DNA of 64,000 nt, taken from NCBI RefSeq assembly GCF_037126435.1, contig NZ_CP147020.1, forward strand, positions 62,001 through 126,000. Direction: 5' to 3'. The notes under the pieces were generated by a model, which worked only from the letters and a program-made list of their open reading frames with translations, searched no databases and was not told the origin of the DNA. The DNA comes from Bernardetia sp. ABR2-2B (GTDB taxonomy: Bacteria > Bacteroidota > Bacteroidia > Cytophagales > Bernardetiaceae). Positions 43,627 to 52,658 of the stretch are shown here, piece by piece (position 1 is the stretch's first letter; each line of letters opens with the position of its first letter). Position numbers and translations under genes: made by a program.

Positions 43627-44460
43627 ATGAAGTCAAAACTAGTATCTCTCACAGTCAAATTGCTATCTTCTTTTTCCAAAATTACAGGAATTAATATTGA
43701 ACGCTTTTTTATTCATTATATCCATAGCACAAACTCAGTAAACAGACATATATTATCTAGTGAGAATAACAGTTTGTTTTATCTTTCCCATCTACCAGAC
43801 AGGTATTCCGATAATTTTGGTCAGTATCAAAAGCAATCTAATTTTCTTGAATATAAAGATATTAATAAGTGGATAGATGGAAATTATTTTAATAATAGTG
43901 GAGATTTGGGAAGGTTTTTCTTTCTGAACCTCTGTATAGAATCTTTGCTTGATGAAAAGATTATTGGGAACGTAATGGAAATTGGTGTGTATAAAGGTAA
44001 TTCGGGTTTTCTTTTGGCAAAATATGCACGTCAAGTAGGCACTACGTGTTATCTTTTTGATACGTATGAGGGATTTGACCAAAGAGATATTCAAGGAATT
44101 GATAGTAATACAAACAAAGAATCATTTAAAGATACCTCCCTGGCTGATGTTAAGAGAGTGGTAGGCGAAGAAAACACAACTTACGTAAAAGGATATTTTC
44201 CAGATAGTCTTGAGCAAGTCGGAGAGTTAGAATCATTTAGTATAGTACATATCGACTGTGATTTGGAAAAGCCCATAGCAGAATCATTAGAATACTTTTA
44301 TCCTAGAATGGTCAAAGGAGGTTTTCTGATTATGCACGATTATTCAAGTATGTATTGGGCAGGTGCTAAAAAAGCTATCGATGCGTTTTTTTCAGACAAA
44401 CCAGAATATGTCATTCCAATACCTGACAAATCGGGAACTTGTGTAGTCAGAAAGATATAG
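43627..44460 (+). CDS. TylF/MycF-family methyltransferase
   Basis: This 277-residue class I SAM-dependent methyltransferase starts at the ATG at 43627; a TTG at 43609 is weaker. The SAM-binding motif VMEIGVYKGNSGFLLAKYAR is followed by CYLFDTYEGFDQRDIQG. The catalytic/metal motifs are SIVHIDCDLEKPIAESLEYF and FLIMHDYSSMYWAGAKKAID. TylF/MycF enzymes O-methylate sugars, often deoxysugars, so a cell-surface glycan is a plausible target. No sugar gene cluster is adjacent. It converges on the CNB-acyltransferase gene. Confidence 0.85.
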   Translation: MKSKLVSLTVKLLSSFSKITGINIERFFIHYIHSTNSVNRHILSSENNSLFYLSHLPDRYSDNFGQYQKQSNFLEYKDINKWIDGNYFNNSGDLGRFFFLNLCIESLLDEKIIGNVMEIGVYKGNSGFLLAKYARQVGTTCYLFDTYEGFDQRDIQGIDSNTNKESFKDTSLADVKRVVGEENTTYVKGYFPDSLEQVGELESFSIVHIDCDLEKPIAESLEYFYPRMVKGGFLIMHDYSSMYWAGAKKAIDAFFSDKPEYVIPIPDKSGTCVVRKI

Positions 44461-44564
44461 GCAGTCAGTCAAAGTATGGATAATTACCTTACAATCTATA
44501 TTTTTTATTCATCATCCTGTTCGTAGTATCACACTACAAACAAGTAAAATTCTCAAAAAAATCA

Positions 44565-45476
44565 CTAACGACCTTTATTCAATGTATTTTTCATCCTATT
44601 TCCAATACTTTTTAACATTTGCATTGCATGTTCAGGATTTTTTGTCAGATGTTCAATAAATTCAGTTTTTGCCATTGACATAATACGCAAATCATTTTTT
44701 GCGACCACATCAGCAGTTCTGATATCATCAGTAAGTAATGCTAATTCGCCAACTACTTCTCCTTGTGTAACAACAGCAAGTATTTCACCAGTATCAGGAT
44801 TTATTACTTCTGCTTCACCCTCGATAATCACAAAAGCAGAATACCCCAACTCACCAGCTCGAATTATATATTCACCTTTTTTGTAAAAAAAACAAGTATA
44901 AGATTTAAGAAAATTATAGAGCCTGTTATTTTCAGTGAAGTTATAGAAAAAATCCGTTAAATTTTTTACATCTAGAATTACGGGTAAAAACTCAAGTCCA
45001 CTCGGAGTTTTTAATGTTTCTTCTGTTAAAGCTTTAAAACCAATTCGGGTTAGTAATTTTGCTATTGGTGGATTTATAGGTGCAATAACATGGGTTACAT
45101 TACGAGATGCACCAAAATAACTAGCCATCAATATTAAACTTAATGCAATATGTTGATTTCTGTAGGGCTCTGTGACACAAAACATACTGCAACTTAGCAA
45201 TGTATATTTTTCTGGCAAGTGAGAACGAAAATTATAATAGTCATCGGCTGGAAGACCCATTTGAGAGTCTGTATTAAGACGCAAACCACCAACAACCTCA
45301 TTCCCTTTCAAAACAACCAAATTGCTTGTTGTGTTATATGCATCAAATCTATCAATCACTCTTCCATCTGGTGTAGGATTAAATAAACTTTCTTCTTCAC
45401 TAAATACTTTATGTCGTATTTTTAGTAAACTATCTATATGTACAGGGTTATTTGTCAATGTGATTTGAACAGGCAT
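44565..45476 (-). CDS. GNAT/FeeM-like acyltransferase fused to a cyclic-nucleotide-binding domain
   Basis: This 303-residue protein combines two parts. Residues 1-170 resemble the N-acyl amino acid synthase FeeM/LuxI-like GNAT proteins: IRHKVFSEE at the start, VVGGLRLNTD, and a substrate region with SCSMFCVTEPYRNQHI and HVIAPINPPIAKLLTRIGF. Residues about 185-300 form a CRP-like CNB domain. Its phosphate-binding cassette GEVVGELALLTDDIRTADVV has the key Gly243-Glu244 and Arg253, which bind the cyclic phosphate and ribose in CRP/PKA-type sensors. Cyclic-nucleotide control of acyl transfer is therefore inferred. The methyltransferase gene lies 6 bp upstream on the same strand, so they share an operon. 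Confidence 0.8.
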   Translation of the reverse strand: MPVQITLTNNPVHIDSLLKIRHKVFSEEESLFNPTPDGRVIDRFDAYNTTSNLVVLKGNEVVGGLRLNTDSQMGLPADDYYNFRSHLPEKYTLLSCSMFCVTEPYRNQHIALSLILMASYFGASRNVTHVIAPINPPIAKLLTRIGFKALTEETLKTPSGLEFLPVILDVKNLTDFFYNFTENNRLYNFLKSYTCFFYKKGEYIIRAGELGYSAFVIIEGEAEVINPDTGEILAVVTQGEVVGELALLTDDIRTADVVAKNDLRIMSMAKTEFIEHLTKNPEHAMQMLKSIGNRMKNTLNKGR

Positions 45477-45482
45477 TTTTTT

Positions 45483-46364
45483 TTATTTCGATACTGCGAA
45501 AACTAGATATTCACCGTGATGTAGTTCCCCATGTTTGATGTTTTTTAGGTAACGTTTTTTCAACTGATTTGTTGCAGCAATATCATTGATTTCATAATTT
45601 TGTTTATCCAAAAAGGCTTTCATATTTTTTTGTTCTAACAACCATTTTAATGGTTCTGACTTAAATTTAAGATAGATGCGAAGTAGAATGCCAAAATTAT
45701 TATTTGGGCTATCAACTGGTTCAACGCAAGTAAAAATAAAGTTTATTGGTTTGTTTGTTACATTTTTTAATGTATTAAATAAACTAACTACTTCCGACTC
45801 GGTTAGATACATTAATACACCTTCACAAATAAAAATAGTTTTACGACTTGAGTCGAAAGGTGGAAAGTTTTTCAGTGTTCTACCTGTATCCTCTTGACTT
45901 AAATCTACAGGAAGTAAATGTAAGTTAGTAGGAGATTTATCAAAAAGAGCTTTTGCTTTTTGTTTGTTTGTTGCTGGATGGTCAATTTCTATAAAATTTA
46001 CTTCTGGGTGTTTTTTATGTAAACGCCATGCTAATGTGTCAAAACCAGCTCCAAGGTTTACAACTTGGGTAGCACCATTTTTTATTCCTTCACATGTAGC
46101 ATCTTCAATAAATTGTTTGCGTAAAACGTAATGCAAAGTTATACCTGGCATTAATATCTTTTCAAATAATGGAGCAAAAAATCTTGTTACTTTGCTATTT
46201 AGTTGTTTCAAGCGTTTTCTACCCTCAGTAGATGCATTCAAAATTTGTTTACCCACAATTACTGTCTCTTCTGATACTAATCCTTTGTATGCTGGATTTA
46301 TTGCACTCAAAAGTTGACCTTGCAACACTGTGTAAGCAGTGGAACTAGCTTTATCTTCTTTCAT
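45483..46364 (-). CDS. Class I methyltransferase of the LCM/PKS O-methyltransferase family
   Basis: This 293-residue SAM-dependent methyltransferase belongs to the leucine carboxyl methyltransferase-like family found with polyketide and other secondary-metabolite genes. Motif I is VVNLGAGFDTLAWRL, followed by FIEIDHPATNKQKAKA. Motif II/III are DLSQEDT and TIFICEGVLMYLTESEVVSL. The N-terminal helix with YKGLVSEETVIVGKQI-like and FFAPLFEKILMPG sequence is typical. Its product ends 6 bp before the acyltransferase-CNB gene, so a joint pathway, such as methylating an acylated signal, is a reasonable inference. The upstream spacer is 343 bp. Confidence 0.85.
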   Translation of the reverse strand: MKEDKASSTAYTVLQGQLLSAINPAYKGLVSEETVIVGKQILNASTEGRKRLKQLNSKVTRFFAPLFEKILMPGITLHYVLRKQFIEDATCEGIKNGATQVVNLGAGFDTLAWRLHKKHPEVNFIEIDHPATNKQKAKALFDKSPTNLHLLPVDLSQEDTGRTLKNFPPFDSSRKTIFICEGVLMYLTESEVVSLFNTLKNVTNKPINFIFTCVEPVDSPNNNFGILLRIYLKFKSEPLKWLLEQKNMKAFLDKQNYEINDIAATNQLKKRYLKNIKHGELHHGEYLVFAVSK

Positions 46365-46707
46365 ATAACGAGTTTTAATTCTGTATGGTTTGTTTACAAA
46401 AATGTATTATAAACATCTACTCAATATACATTAGGATTTTTGTAAAATGAATTATTGACAAGATTTTATTTGTTTTTTAACTAAAAGACTCTCAAAAACT
46501 ATGGTGTAACCAAGCTTAATCTTTAGAAAAATTATTAAAATTCCCAGCTCTTGGTTGGTCTTAGACTTGTTTTGTTAAGTAGTTACAAGTATACAGTAAA
46601 TACAAAAATACCTACACTCACAAATCTAAGATTTGCCAAACTGATAAATCGTAGTCATAGACAACGCTTAACAATTTTATTTTTTGGAACACTACGACGA
46701 ACAGGGG
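46365..46707. other. 343-bp intergenic region upstream of the methyltransferase
   Basis: No gene or strong repeat is seen. It separates the methyltransferase/acyltransferase pair from the TOPRIM-like gene and probably contains the pair's promoter, though no confident consensus element was found. Confidence 0.6.
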
Positions 46708-48453
46708 TTAGTTACTTTTTTTTCTTATTTCTACCAGCCTTTCTATTTTTAAAAATTTACTTTCTTTCATAAGGTCAGGATTTTTTTTTATTTTTCTTTG
46801 TATTTTACTTTTTAAATTTTTATAAACTTTTTTTCCAATCCTATATCTCTCAACATTGTTTTTATATAACTCTATCATTGCATTATCTACTAAGCTATCT
46901 TTTTTATGATCTCTTCCAAATGTAGCTTTCCTTATTAAGTCAATAGATACTTCTTCCAATTCCTTGGTAGATTCAAGTATCATCTCTTCTATTTCCCTTA
47001 TCTCAATTTCTGGATAAATTTGATTTATATGCTTTGCATTGATAAAAGTAGATTCTATATCTGTACCTTCTGTTATGAAAAGATATATACCTAATTTTTC
47101 AAAGTCTTCTCTCATTTTGATTATCTCTTTATCAGTTAAATAATCTCTATCTCTGTGAACAATAAAATTCATTTTAGGATAAATCTTACTCATACGACGT
47201 TTAAGTAGCTCTACTGATTTTATTTGAGTACATCCTTCATAACAGTCTATTTCCATCTCGGAAGAACTAAACCCTGATGATTTTAATACAGTTTCAATAG
47301 CAGATATATCACTATCTTCTGTAAGAATAATATATTTCTTATTGTTTTCTTCAACGCTATTATATCGTTTAATTTTATCTAACTTTTCAGTCAATAATAT
47401 TTGAGATGTAAAATAATCTTCTCTAAATCCCTCATCTTTTCTCAAATAAGCTGCAGGTATCAATTCTTTAGTTCCTATAGAAATTACTCTAATAATTTTT
47501 TCTATGGGGTATTCTCCCATTATTACTACTTCTATTTCCTCATACTCCAATTGTCTTGAAATAAGATATGCAATATAGTCATCACTCATTATAAAACTTT
47601 CATTATCCCAATAAACTAGTAAGCCGTTTTTATAAAATTCTTCTTTGTCTTTGATACCCTCAACCACATACTCACTAGGAATTTCTAAACAAAAACTTGT
47701 GCTAAAAGGTCTAATCATATCCATATTAACTACTGCTCTGGTACAAGTAAGTTTATGTAAAGAACAATCTGCTACTAATTTATCATACTTTAAATCTCTA
47801 GGTGGAGCAAATCTAGTATTGTTTAGCTGTTCATTTGCTTTACTCATATCTTCTGCACTCATAAAAGTTCTATTAACTGAAATATTGCTAACGTGAATTA
47901 ATACCTTAAAGGCAAGTTTTACAACAAGATTATCAATATCAAGCTTATCCTTGAATATGGTTTCTGACCATCCTTTTTCATCTAAATAATTCAATTTAAA
48001 AGAATTTTCTAATAAAAACACTTTTATATGTGCTAATACTCCTTTTGGAAAGCTAGACTCATTAAATATTATAACGGTATAACAATCTTCATATGTAGAA
48101 TCATAATTTACCCAAGCAATTATTTCAGAAGGGAATTTGACTGGTAATTCTTCTAACATAAATATAAATGAAGCTTCATCTAGAATAGATTTTAAATTAT
48201 CAAAATGAATTTTGCAACTATCCAACTGAGGAAGTTTTAAGTAGTTTAACAAAAAGGCATCTCTCTTAATTAAGACATCTCTAATCAAAAGCTGTAAGTC
48301 TTTTACTTTTAAATTTTCTATGTAAGTAATACTTTCTTCATTTGATGGAACAGTGTCTGATTTACCTGTAATTTCTTCAAATAATTTTAGTTTAACCCTA
48401 CCTATACTATTTTCGCTTAAAGCATTTTTTAGCACCGTTGGTATTTTACTCAT
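46708..48453 (-). CDS. TOPRIM-like protein of unknown function
   Basis: This 581-residue protein has no recognised N-terminal family. Residues about 370-470 look like a TOPRIM domain of the OLD/DUF4435 kind: KKYIILTEDSDISAIETVL with the conserved Glu379. There is an Asp pair at IVHRDRD (Asp435 and Asp437) after a helix, then LFITEGTDIESTFI with another acidic patch. The rest is helical and lysine-rich (KNLKSKIQRKIKKNPDLMK). No ATPase motif precedes the TOPRIM region. It starts 23 bp after the MBL-CNB gene on the same strand, so co-transcription is likely. A nuclease role, possibly in defence, is a hypothesis. Confidence 0.65.
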   Translation of the reverse strand: MSKIPTVLKNALSENSIGRVKLKLFEEITGKSDTVPSNEESITYIENLKVKDLQLLIRDVLIKRDAFLLNYLKLPQLDSCKIHFDNLKSILDEASFIFMLEELPVKFPSEIIAWVNYDSTYEDCYTVIIFNESSFPKGVLAHIKVFLLENSFKLNYLDEKGWSETIFKDKLDIDNLVVKLAFKVLIHVSNISVNRTFMSAEDMSKANEQLNNTRFAPPRDLKYDKLVADCSLHKLTCTRAVVNMDMIRPFSTSFCLEIPSEYVVEGIKDKEEFYKNGLLVYWDNESFIMSDDYIAYLISRQLEYEEIEVVIMGEYPIEKIIRVISIGTKELIPAAYLRKDEGFREDYFTSQILLTEKLDKIKRYNSVEENNKKYIILTEDSDISAIETVLKSSGFSSSEMEIDCYEGCTQIKSVELLKRRMSKIYPKMNFIVHRDRDYLTDKEIIKMREDFEKLGIYLFITEGTDIESTFINAKHINQIYPEIEIREIEEMILESTKELEEVSIDLIRKATFGRDHKKDSLVDNAMIELYKNNVERYRIGKKVYKNLKSKIQRKIKKNPDLMKESKFLKIERLVEIRKKSN

Positions 48454-48476
48454 GTTTTTATTATTAAGTTAATATA

Positions 48477-50705
48477 CTAAACCCTCCTAAACCTCTTCTC
48501 ATAAGTTTCAATCACCTTCCAATAGACGACAGGAATTTCTTGTATCAAATCGGCTGCTATGGCAAAAAGAGAAGCGTCTTTTGAAATAGAAATGCTGTAT
48601 TTTTCTGTGTTTTCTTCCCAGTTTTCGGCATTTAAGATGTCATTTGCACCGAAAAAGTCGCCTTTTTGTAGGGTTTCTACTTTTTTGCCGTTTCGATTTA
48701 GTGTTACGCTGCCTTCTGCTATCAAGTAGAGAATGTATTTTTGAGAGAGTTCTACTTCTTGCCCTGTGGTTTGGGTCATCGCTTTGGCTATGCGTGTCAG
48801 GATAGGAAAGGAAACCACCTCGCCAAAAAGCCACGTATTTTCTAAAAACAAAATATTTTTTTCTACTCGTTTGAGTTCGCTATACAAATCATTTCTATCT
48901 ACAAAATCGTGATAGGATTGTAGAGGAATCTGAATAACAGTAATATTACTCGCTGCTCGGTAGGTTTCAAGGGCTTTTCCACCCAAATACCCCGAATAAA
49001 AACCTATTAGAGAACCTGCTGGAAGTACGTGCTGGTTACCTCGTGCCGAATCTATAAACTCTACTGAACCTGTGATGAGCAAATAAACGTACTCACTTTC
49101 TTGTCCTTTTTTGAATAAAATCGTTCCTGCATTGAAATGCCTAACCGAATGATTGAGCAAATAATTGACTTCGTGCTGAGGTGCGCTAGGAAAATAAAAC
49201 TGCAAATACTTACTAGCAAAATCAAATAAATAATCATGACTAGCAGGAATAAGCGTATCAATCATTCCAAAGGCTGCCGAAGAACCAATTTCACGCTCTT
49301 TGAAAGTGAGAGGTTTGTGTGTGTGCGCCAAAACGATTTTTTTCGAATCATCTTTTCGGTAATCTTCGGCTTGTCCGTGAATCATTCCACCACCAATATC
49401 AATTTTTTTGAGGTTAGAAGGAATGAGATAGTTTTGTGTGATTTTGTCGTACCATTCCTGCGAAACTTTCAAATCATCTTCTCTTTCAGTCATTTTTTTG
49501 AAGACATCAAAAGAAACTACATCGGCTAAATGTCCATACGTTTTATAGGTGTCTTTCCATTTTGCTCTAAAATAAAATAAATTCGTTTCGACAGGATGAG
49601 GAGAATACAACGGCATTACTTCCAATCCATCGACATCGTTCCACTCATCAAAATTGAGGTCTTGAATATCGAAGAAATTACCAAAATTATTTTCTTCAAT
49701 AGACATCAAAGCACATAATTTTTTGGTAATGGCAGAACGAACAAGTGGCGTAGCATAATATTTAAAACGCCTGTCGGTTCGGATAAGGGTTGTAAGTCCT
49801 GCAAAATGGTCGTCGTGAGCGTGGGTATGAAAAATTCCCTCAATTTCATTGACACTAATTCCTAAATAATTCAGACTTGTCAGAATATTAGGCCCTGCAT
49901 CAATTAAATAAATTTTTCCTTGAAAAATAACAATACTAGCCATACAAGGACGGTTTATGTCCCAACCATCGCCCTCTCCAGAATGTACGACAGCAAAATA
50001 TTCTCTATTCAAATAATGGTAACCGAGTTGATACGGAGCTTCATAACGGTCTTCTGCACCCAAGTTTAGATTTACCTCTATGCTCTCATTTTTATAACTT
50101 ATCTCATAAATATTAAAATCTTTCCTTTCGATAAAAACGCCGTTTCGAATTTCTGTTTTCTTATTCTCTTTTTGATCTTCTTCGTTTTCTTCAATAATAC
50201 GTTTGTCTAAAAGCGCATCAGACGGATTTATTTTTCCAAAAGCAAAATTGAGTTTTATACGCATCATTTGTTCGGCAGTTTCGCCAGTTATTCCTGCTGC
50301 TGCATATTCTTCTTTATTTATCAGACCATAATTTCCACGATAAAAATATTTCATCTGTGCATCAATCTGTTCTTCTGTTCCAATAATCATTGGACGGATT
50401 CCTGTATTGTTTGGATGATTCGGAATAACCATTCCCTGTAAGTAGAGCATTTGCATAGCAGGAAACTCTATCAAATTGGAAAAACTACCGTTTTGCATCA
50501 AAACTTCGGAAAGTAAAATACAGTTAGGACCTGATTCGTAAGAAACGATATTTTTACCTATTTTTTTATCAATCGTTTCTACAAGTCCACGCTTTTTTAA
50601 ATGTTTGACAGCATCAGCAGGACACCCACAAAGCATAAATACATTTGCTTCTGGTATTTCTACCCAAAAAATTCCGATACTTACAGACGTTTTTTTGATT
50701 AACAT
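48477..50705 (-). CDS. MBL-fold metallohydrolase with two cyclic-nucleotide-binding-like domains
   Basis: This 742-residue protein has an unknown N-terminal region (about 1-195). A metallo-beta-lactamase-fold hydrolase domain follows (about 235-500), with metal motif FHTHAHDDH (His295, His297, Asp299, His300), a further His370 in SPHP and VLAHTHKP at the end. Two CNB-like domains follow, at about 505-620 (FNAGTILFKKGQESEYVYLL) and 630-735 (YILYLIAEGSVTLNRNGKKV). Neither has the FGE...RxA cassette that binds cyclic nucleotides, so they may sense something else. It is near two adenylate cyclases on the same strand. Confidence 0.82.
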   Translation of the reverse strand: MLIKKTSVSIGIFWVEIPEANVFMLCGCPADAVKHLKKRGLVETIDKKIGKNIVSYESGPNCILLSEVLMQNGSFSNLIEFPAMQMLYLQGMVIPNHPNNTGIRPMIIGTEEQIDAQMKYFYRGNYGLINKEEYAAAGITGETAEQMMRIKLNFAFGKINPSDALLDKRIIEENEEDQKENKKTEIRNGVFIERKDFNIYEISYKNESIEVNLNLGAEDRYEAPYQLGYHYLNREYFAVVHSGEGDGWDINRPCMASIVIFQGKIYLIDAGPNILTSLNYLGISVNEIEGIFHTHAHDDHFAGLTTLIRTDRRFKYYATPLVRSAITKKLCALMSIEENNFGNFFDIQDLNFDEWNDVDGLEVMPLYSPHPVETNLFYFRAKWKDTYKTYGHLADVVSFDVFKKMTEREDDLKVSQEWYDKITQNYLIPSNLKKIDIGGGMIHGQAEDYRKDDSKKIVLAHTHKPLTFKEREIGSSAAFGMIDTLIPASHDYLFDFASKYLQFYFPSAPQHEVNYLLNHSVRHFNAGTILFKKGQESEYVYLLITGSVEFIDSARGNQHVLPAGSLIGFYSGYLGGKALETYRAASNITVIQIPLQSYHDFVDRNDLYSELKRVEKNILFLENTWLFGEVVSFPILTRIAKAMTQTTGQEVELSQKYILYLIAEGSVTLNRNGKKVETLQKGDFFGANDILNAENWEENTEKYSISISKDASLFAIAADLIQEIPVVYWKVIETYEKRFRRV

Positions 50706-50742
50706 ATAATTGAAATTTATGCTCTAATTTTTTCTGTTTTTC

Positions 50743-50819
50743 AACCGTCAACGAGGCTTCGCCGTCGTTGAGGATTATGGTTTGAAACCTCGTTGACGGC
50801 AACGCCTCAACGACGGTTA
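50743..50819. repeat. Palindromic dispersed repeat, tandem double copy
   Basis: Two related palindromic units occur at about 50743-50776 (AACCGTCAACGAGGCTTCGC...) and 50785-50819 (AAACCTCGTTGACGGCAACG...). The second is nearly the reverse complement of 34624-34658. It lies between the MBL-CNB gene and the first cyclase gene. Confidence 0.8.
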
Positions 50820-50826
50820 TTACTAC

Positions 50827-52515
50827 TTAACTGATAACTGTATTCACAAAGTACATATCTATCTCTCCTTTATTCTTCGCTGTAATCTTTCCTCTGTACT
50901 CGCACTCAAAATCATTTTTTACGTAATTATAAGTCGTTTCAGAGATATTTACCTTTCCAACTTCTCCACTAGATTCCATTCTTGCAGCTAAGTTTACGGC
51001 ATCGCCCCAAATATCGTAGGCAAATTTATTTTTACCAATTACACCTGCTACTACCGAACCTGTGTGAATCCCCAAGCGAAGCTCAAAAGCTGGTTCTCCT
51101 AGTTTTTCTTGATAGCTTTTCCAATCTTTCATAAACTGTTGCATCTCTAGCCCTGCCTTTACAGCATCTTTTGGATTGGAAGCATTAGCAACAGGAACAC
51201 CACCAGCACACATGTAGGCATCTCCAATCGTTTTGATTTTTTCTAGATTATATTTCTCACAAATCTTGTCAAACTCAGTAAAACAATATTCTAGTTTTTT
51301 GACGAGTTCTTCTGGCGATAGCTTTTCAGAAATCTGTGTAAAGCCTTTAAAATCTGTAAACATAACCGTTACAAGGTCGTAAGACTGAGGTTGTGCATGT
51401 CCTGTTTCTTTAAGTTCTTGTGCTGTTTCTTCTGGCAAAATATTGAGTAAAAGGGTGTCTGATTTTTGACGTTCTATTTCAATTTCTTTGTTTTTAGAGT
51501 TTAGTTTTCTGTTGCTATTGAGTTTTTGAATGAATGCTATTACTGAAATAAACAAGACGATTCCACCACCAATCAAGCCTATCAAAAACTGATTATTTCT
51601 TGCTTTTTGTGCCTCTGCTTCTGCCTTTTGTTCTTTTGCAATTGCCTGTTGCTTTTCAGCCTCTGCTTTTTGTCTTTCTCCCTCTGTTTCTTTCATTTTT
51701 AAGTCAAGATTTTTGAGTTGAAGCTCCAAGCCTTGTCTCTCAATAACATATTTTTGAGAATCAATATCAAGGGTAAGTTCACGCTTTTGAGTTCTTAAAA
51801 ACTCCAACTCTCTTTGAGAAAGTAGCATTGGGTCTATTTTCATTGCCTCTTCTAGTTCTCTTTTTTTGTCCCTTGGGTCTGGCTTTTCATTTTGCGCCTT
51901 TTCCCACATGAGTTCAAAGAGCTTTACCTTTTCTTCACTTCCTTGCTTTGTATGAGCTTCCATCAGAACAGTAGAAAGATTTATTCTGTCTTGACGAGTG
52001 ATTTGAAAAGTATCAGGTTTCGAAAGTAGTGTTTCGGCTGTCGGAATCAAGTTTTCGTAATCTCTTTCTTTATGTGTAATTTTGACAATCTTACGCAGAA
52101 CTTCTCCTTGCTTTTCAAACTTATTTATTTCATTATAAAGCTGGGCAGCCTCCTCATACGCTTTATTTTTTTTGGTAAAATAATCTGGCATTTCGTATTT
52201 ATCGCCCAATCTTTCATGGCTTTTTGCTTCCAAGAGTTTGTCGCCTTTCCTTTCGGCTGCATATATCGCTCGCTCATAATATCTTACCATCAAACCTGTT
52301 TGCTCAATGAGATGATAACTATCTGCAATTTGCCAACTCAAGCTGATAGCTGTTTTATAATCGCCATTTTTTAAAGCTCTCTTTCGTTTAGTTTCATACT
52401 TTCTAATCTTAGAAATTACTTGACGGCGATTATAATTTTGTGCCTCTCCCCATTCATAGGGAATAAATAACAAAACTATAAGTGAAAGAATAAGAACGAG
52501 GTATTTTTTTTTCAT
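50827..52515 (-). CDS. TPR-membrane class III adenylate cyclase
   Basis: This 562-residue protein makes cyclic AMP from ATP. It has a signal/anchor (about 1-25), TPR-like repeats (about 30-210), a coiled coil rich in Glu, Lys and Gln (about 240-305), a transmembrane helix (about 308-330), and a cytoplasmic cyclase domain (about 378-560). Metal-binding aspartates are Asp388 (FTDFKGF) and Asp432 (IGDAYMCAGG). The purine-selecting pair is Lys428 and Asp501 (YDIWGD), the ATP-type combination, and Asn508 and Arg512 complete the active site. All catalytic residues are intact. A periplasmic TPR domain suggests regulation by an outside signal. It is 143 bp from its paralogue. Confidence 0.9.
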   Translation of the reverse strand: MKKKYLVLILSLIVLLFIPYEWGEAQNYNRRQVISKIRKYETKRKRALKNGDYKTAISLSWQIADSYHLIEQTGLMVRYYERAIYAAERKGDKLLEAKSHERLGDKYEMPDYFTKKNKAYEEAAQLYNEINKFEKQGEVLRKIVKITHKERDYENLIPTAETLLSKPDTFQITRQDRINLSTVLMEAHTKQGSEEKVKLFELMWEKAQNEKPDPRDKKRELEEAMKIDPMLLSQRELEFLRTQKRELTLDIDSQKYVIERQGLELQLKNLDLKMKETEGERQKAEAEKQQAIAKEQKAEAEAQKARNNQFLIGLIGGGIVLFISVIAFIQKLNSNRKLNSKNKEIEIERQKSDTLLLNILPEETAQELKETGHAQPQSYDLVTVMFTDFKGFTQISEKLSPEELVKKLEYCFTEFDKICEKYNLEKIKTIGDAYMCAGGVPVANASNPKDAVKAGLEMQQFMKDWKSYQEKLGEPAFELRLGIHTGSVVAGVIGKNKFAYDIWGDAVNLAARMESSGEVGKVNISETTYNYVKNDFECEYRGKITAKNKGEIDMYFVNTVIS

Positions 52516-52658
52516 GATGATTACTCTTTTTTTATTGGATAGAATTTTCTTTAAAGCTCTTTTTATAATGAAATGAATAATTTTATTGAAATAGTTTCTT
52601 TTGTTCGCAAAATAGAATTGGTTTATTTATAATTTTCTAAATCTCCATTTCCAAGTTC

